A stretch of DNA of 56,471 nucleotides from positions 1 to 56,471 of the forward strand of contig ONYL01000014.1 in assembly GCA_900322035.1 (NCBI GenBank), given 5' to 3'. The DNA is from an uncultured Prevotella sp. Its GTDB lineage: Bacteria > Bacteroidota > Bacteroidia > Bacteroidales > Bacteroidaceae. Of this stretch, positions 18,946-27,742 are shown in pieces. A program made the position numbers and the translations under genes. Each line of letters opens with the position of its first letter. Position 1 is the first letter of the stretch. Under the pieces are notes generated by a model, which ran no database searches, was not told the DNA's origin, and was given only the letters and a program-made list of their open reading frames with translations.

Positions 18946-20460
18946 ATGGATTCAGAAGAATTGCAGAACAAAAACCAGGAATCTACTGCTGACCAGACCA
19001 GCAGCCGCGAGGGCTACAAGCCAGCAGGAAGTTATCAGAAGGATGGCGGCACTACCGCACCCCATCCCCAGCGTCCACGCATTCACACACAGCGTGCCTA
19101 TAGTTCAGACATTCGCACAACAAGCAACGATGAGGGCGGATTCCGTCCGGAAGGATTCGGCACCGCACTTGGCAGCAGCCAGCAGCGTCCGCGCACAACA
19201 AGCTACCGCCCACGTTACGGCAGCAGCGACCCCAACGCAGGACACAGCTACGGCCAGCGTCCGCAGCAGGGCTACCGTCCTCGTTACAACAATAACACGA
19301 CAACACCGGGCGAGCACCGTCCCGTCTACGGGCAGCGCCCACAACAAGGCGGCTATGGACAGCGCCCACAGCAGGGCGGCTACGGTCAGCGCCCACAGCA
19401 GGGCGGCTACGGTCAACGTCCACAGCAGGGCGGCTACGGTCAGCGTCCGCAACAAGGCGGCTACGGACAGCGTCCGCAACAAGGCGGCTACGGACAGCGC
19501 CCACAGCAGGGCGGCTACGGACAGCGTCCGCAACAAGGCGGCTACGGACAGCAGCGCCGTCCGGGCGGCTACGGGCAGCAGCGCCAGGGTGGCTATGGTC
19601 AACGTCCTCAGCAAGGCGGCTACCGCCAAGGAGGCTACGGACAGCGTCCACAATATCGCCAACACTCTGCCGACTATGATCCGAACGCTAAGTACAGCAT
19701 GAAGAAGCGTATCGAGTACAAGGAAGAGAACGTAGACCCCAATGAGCCCATCCGTCTCAACAAATACCTTGCCAACGCTGGAGTCTGCTCACGTCGTGAG
19801 GCCGATGAATTCATCCAGGCTGGAGTTGTTTCGGTAAACGGTGTCGTCGTTACCGAATTGGGCAGCAAGGTAACCCGCAACGATGAGGTAAAATTCCACG
19901 ATACTCCCATCACACTTGAAAAGAAAGTCTATGTCCTGCTCAATAAGCCTAAGGACTATGTCACGACAAGCGATGATCCTCAGCAGCGCAAAACTGTAAT
20001 GGATCTCGTCAAGAACGCTTGCCCCGAGCGCATCTATCCCGTAGGACGCCTGGATCGCAACACTACCGGAGTTTTGTTGCTCACCAACGACGGCGACCTG
20101 GCCAGCAAGCTGACTCATCCTAAGTTCCTCAAGAAGAAAGTTTATCACGTCTATCTTGACAAGCCCGTCACTGAGCACGACATACAACAAATCGCTGAAG
20201 GAATCGAGTTGGAAGATGGCGAGGTACATGCCGATGCTATCGAGTACGCCGACGAGCAAGACAAGAACCAAGTAGGCATTGAGATTCACTCGGGCAAGAA
20301 CCGCATCGTGCGCCGTATCTTCGAGCACTTAGGCTATCGTGTCGTGAAACTTGACCGCGTACAGTTCGCAGGACTCACAAAGAAGAATCTTCGTCGAGGC
20401 GACTGGCGCTTCCTCACCCAGAAAGAAGTAGAAATGCTTCGCTCGGGAATGTTCGAATAA
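18946..20460 (+). CDS. rluB: 23S rRNA pseudouridine synthase, RluB/RsuA type, with a repeat-rich N-terminal extension
   Basis: The C-terminal half is a standard RsuA/RluB enzyme. An S4 RNA-binding domain begins near residue 269 ([20 protein letters not shown]), and the catalytic motif [16 protein letters not shown] puts the nucleophilic aspartate at Asp370. It should convert a uridine of 23S rRNA to pseudouridine. The first about 245 residues are unlike the E. coli enzyme. They are disordered, rich in Gly, Gln, Arg, Tyr and Pro, and contain at least eight consecutive YGQRPQQGG-type nonapeptides, followed by imperfect copies. The total of 504 residues is about twice a plain RluB. The tail may bind RNA, but that is inference. 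Confidence 0.93.
   Translation: MDSEELQNKNQESTADQTSSREGYKPAGSYQKDGGTTAPHPQRPRIHTQRAYSSDIRTTSNDEGGFRPEGFGTALGSSQQRPRTTSYRPRYGSSDPNAGHSYGQRPQQGYRPRYNNNTTTPGEHRPVYGQRPQQGGYGQRPQQGGYGQRPQQGGYGQRPQQGGYGQRPQQGGYGQRPQQGGYGQRPQQGGYGQRPQQGGYGQQRRPGGYGQQRQGGYGQRPQQGGYRQGGYGQRPQYRQHSADYDPNAKYSMKKRIEYKEENVDPNEPIRLNKYLANAGVCSRREADEFIQAGVVSVNGVVVTELGSKVTRNDEVKFHDTPITLEKKVYVLLNKPKDYVTTSDDPQQRKTVMDLVKNACPERIYPVGRLDRNTTGVLLLTNDGDLASKLTHPKFLKKKVYHVYLDKPVTEHDIQQIAEGIELEDGEVHADAIEYADEQDKNQVGIEIHSGKNRIVRRIFEHLGYRVVKLDRVQFAGLTKKNLRRGDWRFLTQKEVEMLRSGMFE
19324..19653 (+). repeat. 27-bp coding tandem repeats in rluB
   Basis: The DNA repeats in 27-base units encoding GYGQRPQQG. Eight near-perfect units are followed by variants with QQRRPG, QQRQG and YRQG. 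Third-base differences (CGC/CGT, CAA/CAG, GGT/GGA) show that some units are diverged and others recently copied. Confidence 0.9.
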
Positions 20461-20499
20461 TCCTATTTTACATACAGTTTACAAGCGGCGTGACCGCGG

Positions 20500-20542
20500 G
20501 GAATGCGCCAATCCACTTTTTGGCGCATTCCTCTTCTTTTTC
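20500..20542 (+). terminator. terminator after rluB
   Basis: GGAATGCGCCAA (20500-20511) and TTGGCGCATTCC (20520-20531) form a perfect 12-bp stem with an 8-base loop, followed by a pyrimidine-rich TCTTCTTTTT. Confidence 0.85.
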
Positions 20543-20602
20543 TGCACTTTGCAACAGGAAAGGACAATTTGCCAGCCGCTTTTTCCCAACAAAGCAATTA
20601 TA

Positions 20603-21994
20603 ATGGAAAGAACAAAAGTGATCGATGCATTGCACAGCACCGATTTCGGTAAAGACATCACCGTTAAAGGATGGGTTCGCTCCCATCGCAGTAGTAAATC
20701 CGTTGACTTCATTGCACTCAACGACGGTTCCACCATCAATAATATTCAAGTTGTCGTAGACCCATCAAAGTTTGACGAGGAGATGCTGAAGAGCATCGCC
20801 ACTGGTGCTTGCATACGTGCTACGGGCAAGTTAGTGGAGAGTCAGGGCAAAGGACAAAACTGCGAAGTGCAATGCAACGAGTTGGAAATCTACGGACTCT
20901 GCCCCAGTGACTACCCCATGCAGAAGAAAGGACAAAGCTTCGAATACATGCGCCAATACGCCCATCTGCGTCTGCGCACCAACACCTTCGGTGCCGTAAT
21001 GCGTATCCGCCACAACATGGCTATGGCCATCCACACCTATTTTCACGAGCATGGATTCTACTATTTCAACACCCCGCTCATCACCTCCAGCGATGCAGAG
21101 GGCGCCGGCGAGATGTTCCAAGTGACGACTCTCGATCTCGACCGCGTGGCAAAGGGCGGCAAGGTAGAATATGACCGTGACTTCTTCGGTAAGAAAGCCA
21201 ACCTCACTGTGAGCGGGCAGCTTGAAGGTGAGCTGGGGGCCACTGCACTTGGCGCTATCTATACCTTCGGCCCGACCTTCCGCGCCGAGAACTCCAACAC
21301 GCCCCGCCACTTGGCTGAGTTCTGGATGATAGAGCCGGAAGTGGCCTTCATGGACAAGGAGGAACTGATGGCCCTTGAGGAGGACTTCATTAAATACTGT
21401 GTCAACTGGGCCTTGAACAACTGCAAGGACGACCTGGCCTTCCTCAACAAGATGATAGACAAGAATCTGATTGCCACTTTGGAGTCTGTCGTGAAGGAAT
21501 CCTTCGTTCATCTCACCTACACCGACGGTATCAAGATTCTGCAGGAAGCTGCCGCAAAGGGACACAAATTCGAATTCCCCGTTTCGGGCTGGGGCATGGA
21601 CCTTGCCAGCGAGCACGAGCGCTATCTCGTAGAGGAGCACTTCAAGCGCCCGGTAATCATGACCGACTATCCCAGCGAGATCAAAGCCTTCTACATGAAG
21701 AAGAATCCAGATGGCAAGACCATGCAGGGCACGGATGTTCTCTTCCCACGCATCGGCGAAATCATTGGCGGCTCTGTTCGTGAGGAGAACTACCAGAAGC
21801 TCGTCGACGAAATTGAAGCACGCGGTATGCAGGAGAGCACCTACAGTTGGTATCTCGACACCCGCAAGTACGGATCATGCCCGCACGCCGGCTTCGGTTT
21901 GGGCTTCGAGCGTCTGATTCTCTTCGTTACGGGTATGCAAAACATACGTGACGTCATTCCATTCCCGCGCACACCGAAAAACTGCGAATTCTAA
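20603..21994 (+). CDS. asnS: asparaginyl-tRNA synthetase
   Basis: AsnS charges tRNA-Asn with asparagine. The 463-residue class IIb enzyme has an N-terminal OB-fold anticodon-binding domain (about residues 1-115, starting with [10 protein letters not shown] and [12 protein letters not shown]). The class II catalytic core shows motif 2 ([19 protein letters not shown]) and motif 3 ([15 protein letters not shown]). The start at 20603 gives the usual N-terminus; an in-frame start at 20549 would add 18 unrelated residues close to the rluB terminator. Confidence 0.97.
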   Translation: MERTKVIDALHSTDFGKDITVKGWVRSHRSSKSVDFIALNDGSTINNIQVVVDPSKFDEEMLKSIATGACIRATGKLVESQGKGQNCEVQCNELEIYGLCPSDYPMQKKGQSFEYMRQYAHLRLRTNTFGAVMRIRHNMAMAIHTYFHEHGFYYFNTPLITSSDAEGAGEMFQVTTLDLDRVAKGGKVEYDRDFFGKKANLTVSGQLEGELGATALGAIYTFGPTFRAENSNTPRHLAEFWMIEPEVAFMDKEELMALEEDFIKYCVNWALNNCKDDLAFLNKMIDKNLIATLESVVKESFVHLTYTDGIKILQEAAAKGHKFEFPVSGWGMDLASEHERYLVEEHFKRPVIMTDYPSEIKAFYMKKNPDGKTMQGTDVLFPRIGEIIGGSVREENYQKLVDEIEARGMQESTYSWYLDTRKYGSCPHAGFGLGFERLILFVTGMQNIRDVIPFPRTPKNCEF

Positions 21995-22077
21995 ATTCAT
22001 GACCATAGAGATCCGAAGGGATTTCTCTATTTCCGAAGACACTAAGTCAAGAAATTAAACAATAACAACGATAAACA

Positions 22078-23166
22078 ATGGGAAAAATCATACTCACCGG
22101 CGACCGACCTACAGGCAAGTTGCATCTTGGCCACTATGTAGGAAGCCTTCGCCGACGTGTTGAACTGCAGAATGCCGGCGACTACGACCGCATGTTTGTC
22201 TTTATGGCCGACGTGCAGGCCCTCACCGACAATGCCGACAATCCGGAGAAAATAAGGCAGAACATTATAGAGGTGGCACTCGACTACCTCTCCTGTGGCC
22301 TCACCCCCGAAAAGTGCACGCTCTATATCCAAAGTCAGATTCCTGAACTGGCTGAGCTGACAGTCTATCTGATGAATCTTATCAGTGTGAGCCGCGTACA
22401 GCGCAATCCTACAGTGAAGACGGAAATCAAGATGCGAAACTTCGAGGCCAACATTCCGTTAGGATTCTTCTGCTATCCAGTATCCCAGGCTGCAGACATC
22501 ACAGCCTTCAAGGCGACTACAGTGCCGGCCGGCGAAGATCAGGAGCCAATGATCGAGGTGACCCGTGAGCTCGTGCGCCGCTTCAACCAGATCTATTCGC
22601 CGGTTCTCGTGGAGCCGAACATCATGTTGCCAGAGAACGCCACAGCCCGCCGCCTCCCAGGCACAGACGGCAAGGAGAAGATGAGCAAGAGCCTTGGCAA
22701 CTGCATTTACCTGTCAGACGACAAGGACACGCTGTGGCAGAAGGTGCGCTCGATGTACACCGACCCCACCCACGTCAACGTCTCCGACCCCGGACACGTG
22801 GAAGGGAACGCAGTCTTCACCTATCTGGAGGCTTTCTCCACAGACCAGGACTTTGCCGACTTCTGGCCGGAATACAAAAATCTGGATGAGCTGAAGGCCG
22901 CCTACACCCATGGAGGTGTGGGAGACATGAAATGCAAAAAGCTGCTCAACAACATCCTCAACCGCATTCTGGAACCCATCCGCCAGCGCAGACATGAACT
23001 GGAACAAGATATTCCTGCCATCTACGACATCCTCCGCAAAGGATCTGAGCAGGCGCGGGAATACGCCGCACAGACCATGGATGAGGTGAGGAAAGCCATG
23101 CAGATCGACTATTTCAACGACACGGAGCTGATACGCCAGCAACAAGAACGTTTCAACACTAAATAA
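22078..23166 (+). CDS. trpS: tryptophanyl-tRNA synthetase
   Basis: TrpS is a class I synthetase of 362 residues. The HIGH-type motif is HLGHY (residues 16-20) after TGDRPTGKL, and the KMSKS motif is intact at residues 201-205. The order of insertions suits the bacterial enzyme. It lies 83 bases after asnS with only a weak hairpin between (around 22010-22035), so asnS and trpS may be partly co-transcribed. A strong terminator follows. Confidence 0.97.
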   Translation: MGKIILTGDRPTGKLHLGHYVGSLRRRVELQNAGDYDRMFVFMADVQALTDNADNPEKIRQNIIEVALDYLSCGLTPEKCTLYIQSQIPELAELTVYLMNLISVSRVQRNPTVKTEIKMRNFEANIPLGFFCYPVSQAADITAFKATTVPAGEDQEPMIEVTRELVRRFNQIYSPVLVEPNIMLPENATARRLPGTDGKEKMSKSLGNCIYLSDDKDTLWQKVRSMYTDPTHVNVSDPGHVEGNAVFTYLEAFSTDQDFADFWPEYKNLDELKAAYTHGGVGDMKCKKLLNNILNRILEPIRQRRHELEQDIPAIYDILRKGSEQAREYAAQTMDEVRKAMQIDYFNDTELIRQQQERFNTK

Positions 23167-23171
23167 CGACC

Positions 23172-23207
23172 AAAAGCCGCAACCTCGTCAGGGGTTGTGG
23201 CTTTTTT
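23172..23207 (+). terminator. terminator after trpS
   Basis: AAAAGCCGCAACC (23172-23184) pairs with GGTTGTGGCTTTT (23193-23205) over 13 bp with one G-U, followed by further T-rich sequence. The T tract runs directly into the ATG of the next gene at 23222. Confidence 0.85.
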
Positions 23208-23221
23208 CTTTTATTTTTTTT

Positions 23222-23899
23222 ATGCCAACAAATCCCATACATCTCATCATTCTCGACTTCGACGGAACATTAGCCGATACGAGCCGCGTCATTATTGCCA
23301 CCATGCAGGCAACCTTCAAGCAAATGAATATGACGATACCCAACGCCGACCAGGTGAAAAGCGCCATTGGTCTACCCCTAAAAGAATGCTTCACCCACCT
23401 CATGCCGATGGACGATGACACCGCCAGACGCTGTACAGAAACCTACCGCGAGATATTCGATCAGAAAAACCAAGCGCTCGCGCCTCAACCTTTCCCGAAC
23501 GTAGACTCCACGCTGCACCGACTCCACAACGATGGCCTCTCCCTGGCTATCGCCAGCAGCCGCTCCACACGCTCATTGGAGGAATTTATCGACCTGTTTG
23601 GATGGAACGGACTTTTCTCTGACGTGATAGGCGCAGACAAAGTCACAAAGGCTAAGCCCCACCCCGAGCCCGTCGAACGAATTCTTGCCGATTTGCACTT
23701 CCTTCCCAAAGACGCATTGGTGGTAGGTGATGCCCCTTATGACATTTGGATGGGGAAAAACGCATCCACACGAACTTGTGCCGTGACCTACGGCAATGCC
23801 CAGCTCGAAAGTCTATCCGAAGCGAAGCCGGACTGGGTCATCGACGACTTTAAGAAGATAGAATCGCTCATACTGCAACAAAACGGAAAAATCAAATGA
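23222..23899 (+). CDS. HAD-family hydrolase, phosphoglycolate-phosphatase-like
   Basis: The 225-residue protein has the haloacid dehalogenase fold: motif I DFDGTLADT with nucleophile Asp12, motif II ASSRS, a lysine region KPHPEPV and motif IV VGDAPYDIWMG. The small alpha-helical cap between motifs I and II is typical of Gph/beta-phosphoglucomutase-like enzymes, so it probably removes phosphate from a small sugar phosphate or glycolate phosphate. The true substrate cannot be read from the sequence. The ATG at 23222 is chosen over an upstream TTG inside the terminator. The gene seems to lack its own promoter box. Confidence 0.85.
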   Translation: MPTNPIHLIILDFDGTLADTSRVIIATMQATFKQMNMTIPNADQVKSAIGLPLKECFTHLMPMDDDTARRCTETYREIFDQKNQALAPQPFPNVDSTLHRLHNDGLSLAIASSRSTRSLEEFIDLFGWNGLFSDVIGADKVTKAKPHPEPVERILADLHFLPKDALVVGDAPYDIWMGKNASTRTCAVTYGNAQLESLSEAKPDWVIDDFKKIESLILQQNGKIK

Positions 23900-24030
23900 G
23901 CACCCCGGCTGACATGCGCGAGCCCACCGGCCCCCATATGCAAGCCCGGCGGCTGCCAGTTGGGAGCCCGGCGGCTGCCAATTGAAAGCCCGCGGGCTCC
24001 TTTCCACAAGCCGGGACAAACTGCCGTAGA
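23899..24030. repeat. decaying 22-bp tandem repeat array
   Basis: Six units start at 23899, 23921, 23943, 23965, 23987 and 24009, exactly 22 bases apart. Units 3 and 4 (23943-23986) are nearly identical (AGCCCGGCGGCTGCCA plus RTTG). The outer ones keep AGCC and scattered G/C positions. The array begins on the last base of the HAD gene's stop codon. Confidence 0.75.
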
Positions 24031-24332
24031 ACAAGACGTGAGCAAACGGAGATCGCTACATAGTGGAAGCATCCGCCCGGAACGAAAACGCGAAAAACGA
24101 TACATAGAGCGGTGAGGCCGGGTCGCCATGACAGCTCAGGGACAGATGTCAGTACAGAGGATTCGATGCCCCCGCAGAGGACACGGAGCAGCCTTTCAAG
24201 CTGCAAGAAATAGGGCTTCGCGCCCCTACATTTGGATGATTGCGGATGGTCATTGATGGATAAGAAAGAAAATGCTTCAAATTCTGAAAGAAGAGGACTG
24301 TTGTCACATCCGGTCGGTCATAATAAAGGTCG
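24031..24332. other. gene-free spacer before the AAA+ operon
   Basis: No convincing gene is seen. Composition changes from G+C-rich near the repeat array to A+T-rich toward 24300, which may mark the edge of the acquired segment. Confidence 0.4.
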
Positions 24333-24387
24333 GTTCTAAAAATTAGGTCGCCCTAATTATTAGAACGGGCCTTAAATTTTAGAACCG
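24333..24387. repeat. nested inverted repeat upstream of the AAA+ operon
   Basis: GTTCTAA (24333) pairs with TTAGAAC (24360-24366), and AATTAGG/CCTAATT forms an inner stem, making a hairpin of about 15 bp with a short loop. A second TTAGAACC at 24379-24386 lets the left arm pair alternatively. The two right arms are mutually exclusive. It lies 30-85 bases upstream of the promoter box at 24418. Confidence 0.65.
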
Positions 24388-24417
24388 CAATTGTAATGCA
24401 TTGTCAAAATAATATTG

Positions 24418-24425
24418 TACTTTTG
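24418..24425 (+). promoter_or_regulatory. promoter -7 box of the AAA+ operon
   Basis: TACTTTTG followed by C matches the consensus. The ATG at 24451 is 25 bases downstream. Confidence 0.6.
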
Positions 24426-24450
24426 CAATATCAACTAAAAACGATTCTAT

Positions 24451-26286
24451 ATGGACGACCATAAGCTCACCTGCGGAGGCATTGCGTTGATCGTGCTAAC
24501 GTTGCTCGTGCTTTTTATGACCAATTGCGATGCTTCATCCATCTTCCTCATTTTCGTGTTATTGGTCTGTCTGCTTCTTTCAATAGCAGCCATAAAAAGA
24601 ATGACTGATATAGAAGTTGAAAAGGAGACTCCCATGCATGAGTCGGCAACAGAGAATAATGAGCCGGTTTCGAATGAGCAAAAACAGGACTCTCCTTCCG
24701 AAACTGGCGTTGCGGGCAATCAACCAGCGGCAAATGCTCCAAAGGACGAGCCCATAGTGGTCAAACTCTCGTTGCAGCAATACCAAGGCATCCAGCAATC
24801 AGTCAAGTCAGGATTGGATTTCTGCAAGAAGTTAGCTGAAAACGATGGGTTGAGAGAAACGTTTTTTAGGCAGGCGGTCAATTCAAGCTCCTACCAGAGC
24901 TATTCGCCAAACGATTTCTTCACCACCCTCCGCTTCTTCTTTGGAAATGATTTGTTTGATTGTTTTGGGCACCTCGGACACAGCATCCACTCCGTCGGCA
25001 ATGCGGGGAAGAAAGCCATGATAAATTACCGCAAGCCCGAGGGACAGGCACTCTACGCGACACTTTCGACACTTATGGAAACCCCTAATGATTTCAAATC
25101 ATTCAGGGAGGAAATCCTATCAATCAATCAAACCACCGACAATCCTCTTTACAGCAATATCAGGAAGACCACAGAGGCTACATTGCAAGTTTACCTTAAT
25201 TCCGGTGCCTCGATTACGGCCGACGGCGTTGATGATTTCAATTTGGTATTGCTCTTGCGCTCCTTTGATAGGGAAGAAATGATACCAGAGATACGACAGG
25301 TTTATTTGGATTTTGCCAATGCCGTCGCACTTTCAGACAACGAGATAAGCGACGATGAGCGCGCTTGGCTTGAGAATCTCAAAGAAAAGATTGTCAGCAA
25401 GGAAATCCCCCAACAACCGAAAGAAGAGGAAAAGGATTCGGAGCGGAATGCCGTGCCAGAGCATGAGCCTGTTTTCGAAGAACAACAGAAGAGTCCCATG
25501 AGGCAACTGAATGAGCTGATAGGATTAAGGCAGGTAAAGTCGGAATTGCAGTCGCTGACACGGTTTATAGAAGTCAACCAGAAGCGGAAGAAAGCGGGAC
25601 TGCGAGTCGCAGCCATTTCCTATCATTGTGTTTTCGCAGGCAATCCAGGAACAGGCAAGACCACCGTCGCCCGCATTCTTGCAGGCATATACCGGCAATT
25701 GGGCATTCTGAAGAAGGGTCAGCTGATAGAAACCGACCGCTCGGGGCTTGTTGCAGAATATGTGGGTCAGACAGCCGTGAAGACCAATAAGATGATAGAC
25801 AGGGCCATTGGGGGAGTCTTGTTCATCGATGAGGCCTATACGCTGGCACAAGGTGGCGAGAACGACTATGGACGTGAGGCGATAGCTACGCTCTTGAAGC
25901 GCATGGAGGACGAGCGCGACAGGCTGGTGGTCATTCTTGCCGGCTACACGAACGAAATAGAGCAGTTCATCAACAGCAATCCCGGACTGAGATCACGCTT
26001 CAACCGGTATGTGCATTTTGATGACTACACGGAAGAAGAGCTGTTCCAAATCTTTATACTGCAAGCGCAAAAGTATGATTACCACCTCGACGATGAGGCA
26101 AAGGGCGCATTGCGTTCCCTGCTTCGCGACAAAGTGGAAAACAGGCAAAAGGATTTCGGCAATGCCCGTTACGTGCGCAATCTTTTTGAGAGTGTGATTG
26201 AGAACCAGGCCGTAAGATTGTCAGCCAACAAAGAGACCGACAAGGAAAGTCTGGCGATAATAACCAAAGCTGACATACATGAGTAG
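24451..26286 (+). CDS. membrane-anchored AAA+ ATPase of the CbbX/SpoVK/EccA type
   Basis: The 611-residue protein has two N-terminal membrane segments (residues about 9-24 and 31-48), a polar linker (50-105), a helical middle region (about 105-330) and a C-terminal AAA+ module (about 350-611). The middle contains SDNEISDDERAWLE (residues 295-308), which resembles the acidic TerB-type motif. Walker A is GNPGTGKT (397-404), Walker B VLFIDE (456-461), and the arginine-finger region is GLRSRF (512-517). CbbX, SpoVK and EccA relatives remodel partner proteins; this one would work at the membrane. It overlaps the next gene by 8 bases. AGG/ATA codons and A+T-rich composition differ from neighbours, suggesting transfer. 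Confidence 0.85.
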   Translation: MDDHKLTCGGIALIVLTLLVLFMTNCDASSIFLIFVLLVCLLLSIAAIKRMTDIEVEKETPMHESATENNEPVSNEQKQDSPSETGVAGNQPAANAPKDEPIVVKLSLQQYQGIQQSVKSGLDFCKKLAENDGLRETFFRQAVNSSSYQSYSPNDFFTTLRFFFGNDLFDCFGHLGHSIHSVGNAGKKAMINYRKPEGQALYATLSTLMETPNDFKSFREEILSINQTTDNPLYSNIRKTTEATLQVYLNSGASITADGVDDFNLVLLLRSFDREEMIPEIRQVYLDFANAVALSDNEISDDERAWLENLKEKIVSKEIPQQPKEEEKDSERNAVPEHEPVFEEQQKSPMRQLNELIGLRQVKSELQSLTRFIEVNQKRKKAGLRVAAISYHCVFAGNPGTGKTTVARILAGIYRQLGILKKGQLIETDRSGLVAEYVGQTAVKTNKMIDRAIGGVLFIDEAYTLAQGGENDYGREAIATLLKRMEDERDRLVVILAGYTNEIEQFINSNPGLRSRFNRYVHFDDYTEEELFQIFILQAQKYDYHLDDEAKGALRSLLRDKVENRQKDFGNARYVRNLFESVIENQAVRLSANKETDKESLAIITKADIHE

Positions 26287-27133
26287 AAAAAACGACATAA
26301 GGTATGCGATAATGAGGGAGACTGACGTGAGGCGAAGAATCTTTCTTGAGAATTACCTTGTATGCTGTGATCAGATGGCTTACAATTCTGATTTATGTGA
26401 CGCCTGGTATCTTCCTGATGCAAAACTCTCATGGATGAAGCCGGATACAGTGAGGGAAGACATAGAACGTACGACGCGTTTTCTGGACAATCATAACCAA
26501 CGTCTCGACCATTTTGTCTCGCCACATCAGGCAACAGCATACAGGCACCTGACGTATTGGGTTGACCACAACACAGACATTTGGGCTTTCCTTGAAAAAA
26601 CATGCTCAAAAAATCTCGCAGGAGGCAATATCATAGAGAGCAATTATGATTACAGCCTGGTAGGCGCTGGAATGCGGGGATTTTGCAACGTCGTATCCAA
26701 CGTGACCAAGAAAGTTGTCCATATACCACGTCCTGGTCAGGACTGCTTACTGTATGCCGGATTTGTTGTAAAGCCATCAGCCGACATTATAGATTTCAAG
26801 CTTATACCTTATGAAGATGTATCGGTCAGGATTAAGGCTGAGAAGAAGCCCACTTTCCATGATTTTATCGGTAAGGCAAAGATGTCGGATTACACTTACG
26901 ACGTAAGGGAGGGTTACAAATTGCCTGGCAACGTTGATGTGGGGTATTACAGGCAGTCGCATCCTGAGACAATCTATACGATTGAGATGCCTGATTTGGA
27001 AGTTACGATGTATACTTTTCAGAAGAAGAAAGCATTCCAATTAGCCCTTTTGCTGAAAGATTTGGGAGCCAAAGTCCATACGCCATTTTCAAATAAGGAA
27101 ACGGTCATATTCCTTAATGACGAGAATCTGTAA
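26279..27133 (+). CDS. unrecognised 284-residue partner of the AAA+ ATPase
   Basis: I do not recognise this protein. It has no signal peptide or membrane segment, and is rich in Tyr, Asp and basic residues. The N-terminal third is helical (RRRIFLENYLVCCDQM, then IERTTRFLDNHNQRLDH). The rest looks mixed alpha/beta (VVHIPRPGQDCLLYAGFVV, TIYTIEMPDLEVTMYTF). Two cysteine pairs are scattered and no catalytic motif stands out. Its ATG lies inside the end of the ATPase gene (8-base overlap), so the two are translationally coupled and the protein is a likely substrate, adaptor or effector of the ATPase. AGG and ATA codons are frequent, unlike flanking genes. Confidence 0.8.
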   Translation: MSRKNDIRYAIMRETDVRRRIFLENYLVCCDQMAYNSDLCDAWYLPDAKLSWMKPDTVREDIERTTRFLDNHNQRLDHFVSPHQATAYRHLTYWVDHNTDIWAFLEKTCSKNLAGGNIIESNYDYSLVGAGMRGFCNVVSNVTKKVVHIPRPGQDCLLYAGFVVKPSADIIDFKLIPYEDVSVRIKAEKKPTFHDFIGKAKMSDYTYDVREGYKLPGNVDVGYYRQSHPETIYTIEMPDLEVTMYTFQKKKAFQLALLLKDLGAKVHTPFSNKETVIFLNDENL

Positions 27134-27136
27134 AGG

Positions 27137-27388
27137 CTATCCATGTATTCTACAATACAAGATGAAACGTGGGTCGCCAGTCCGGCAACCCACGATAGCT
27201 TGTTGCCTCTTCAGTGTTTCTTCAGCCATGGCTACCTGCTTATCAAAAAAAGGACGGCCGCGTTGATTACCGCACAGGGATGCAAGTCGTATTGTTTGCC
27301 CCAATTCGGGATAAATAAGGCTGCTTTTCATTTTATGTTTGGGCATGAAGCCTTCATCCCCCATAGGCGCAGGCATTGATTCAGACAT
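27137..27388 (-). CDS. doubtful small open frame (83 codons)
   Basis: The frame begins MSESMPAPMGDEGFM and is basic with four cysteines. I cannot assign a family. Its 3' part covers a perfect hairpin (27168-27194), and an opposite-strand frame of similar size exists, so it may be non-coding structured DNA or the remnant of a mobile element. It lies at the distal edge of the accessory island. No promoter box is visible upstream. Confidence 0.3.
   Translation of the reverse strand: MSESMPAPMGDEGFMPKHKMKSSLIYPELGQTIRLASLCGNQRGRPFFDKQVAMAEETLKRQQAIVGCRTGDPRFILYCRIHG
27168..27194. terminator. hairpin after the AAA+ operon, possible terminator without a T tract
   Basis: CGTGGGT-C-GCC and GGC-A-ACCCACG form a 10-bp stem interrupted by one mismatch, with loop AGTCC. 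It lies 35 bases after the stop codon of the second operon gene. There is no T run, so termination is uncertain. Confidence 0.4.
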
Positions 27389-27645
27389 TAAAACGGATTA
27401 GGATTTAATACATAGAGACTTGTCTTGTATTCTCTATGTGATACCCCCCTCTAAGGCTTTAGGATTGTTTTCAAAGAAGCAATAAGCCCCCAAGGCAGAA
27501 ATGATGTTCATTATGAAATTGTTTTGTTTGCAAAGATACTAAATAATTCTGAAGACGCAATGTCGCAGTGCTTCCAGACCACGCCCTTGTTGGTTAAAAA
27601 AATAAATTTTTCCCATATATATTAGGTGAAACGGCCAAAAAACCG
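27389..27645. other. gene-free spacer before tig
   Basis: No gene is seen. ACATAGAGA (27410-27418) and TCTCTATGT (27431-27439) form a 9-bp hairpin with a 12-base loop. The remainder is A+T-rich upstream sequence of the tig promoter. Confidence 0.5.
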
Positions 27646-27653
27646 TAACTTTG
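27646..27653 (+). promoter_or_regulatory. tig promoter -7 box
   Basis: TAACTTTG followed by C is an exact consensus. The leader would be about 85 bases. Confidence 0.65.
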
Positions 27654-27742
27654 CACTTCGTTCATAATCAGTGGTTAATAGGCTGAAAGGCCGACGGAAG
27701 ACTGAAAATCAATAACAAATAACAGATAAACAATAATAAGTA

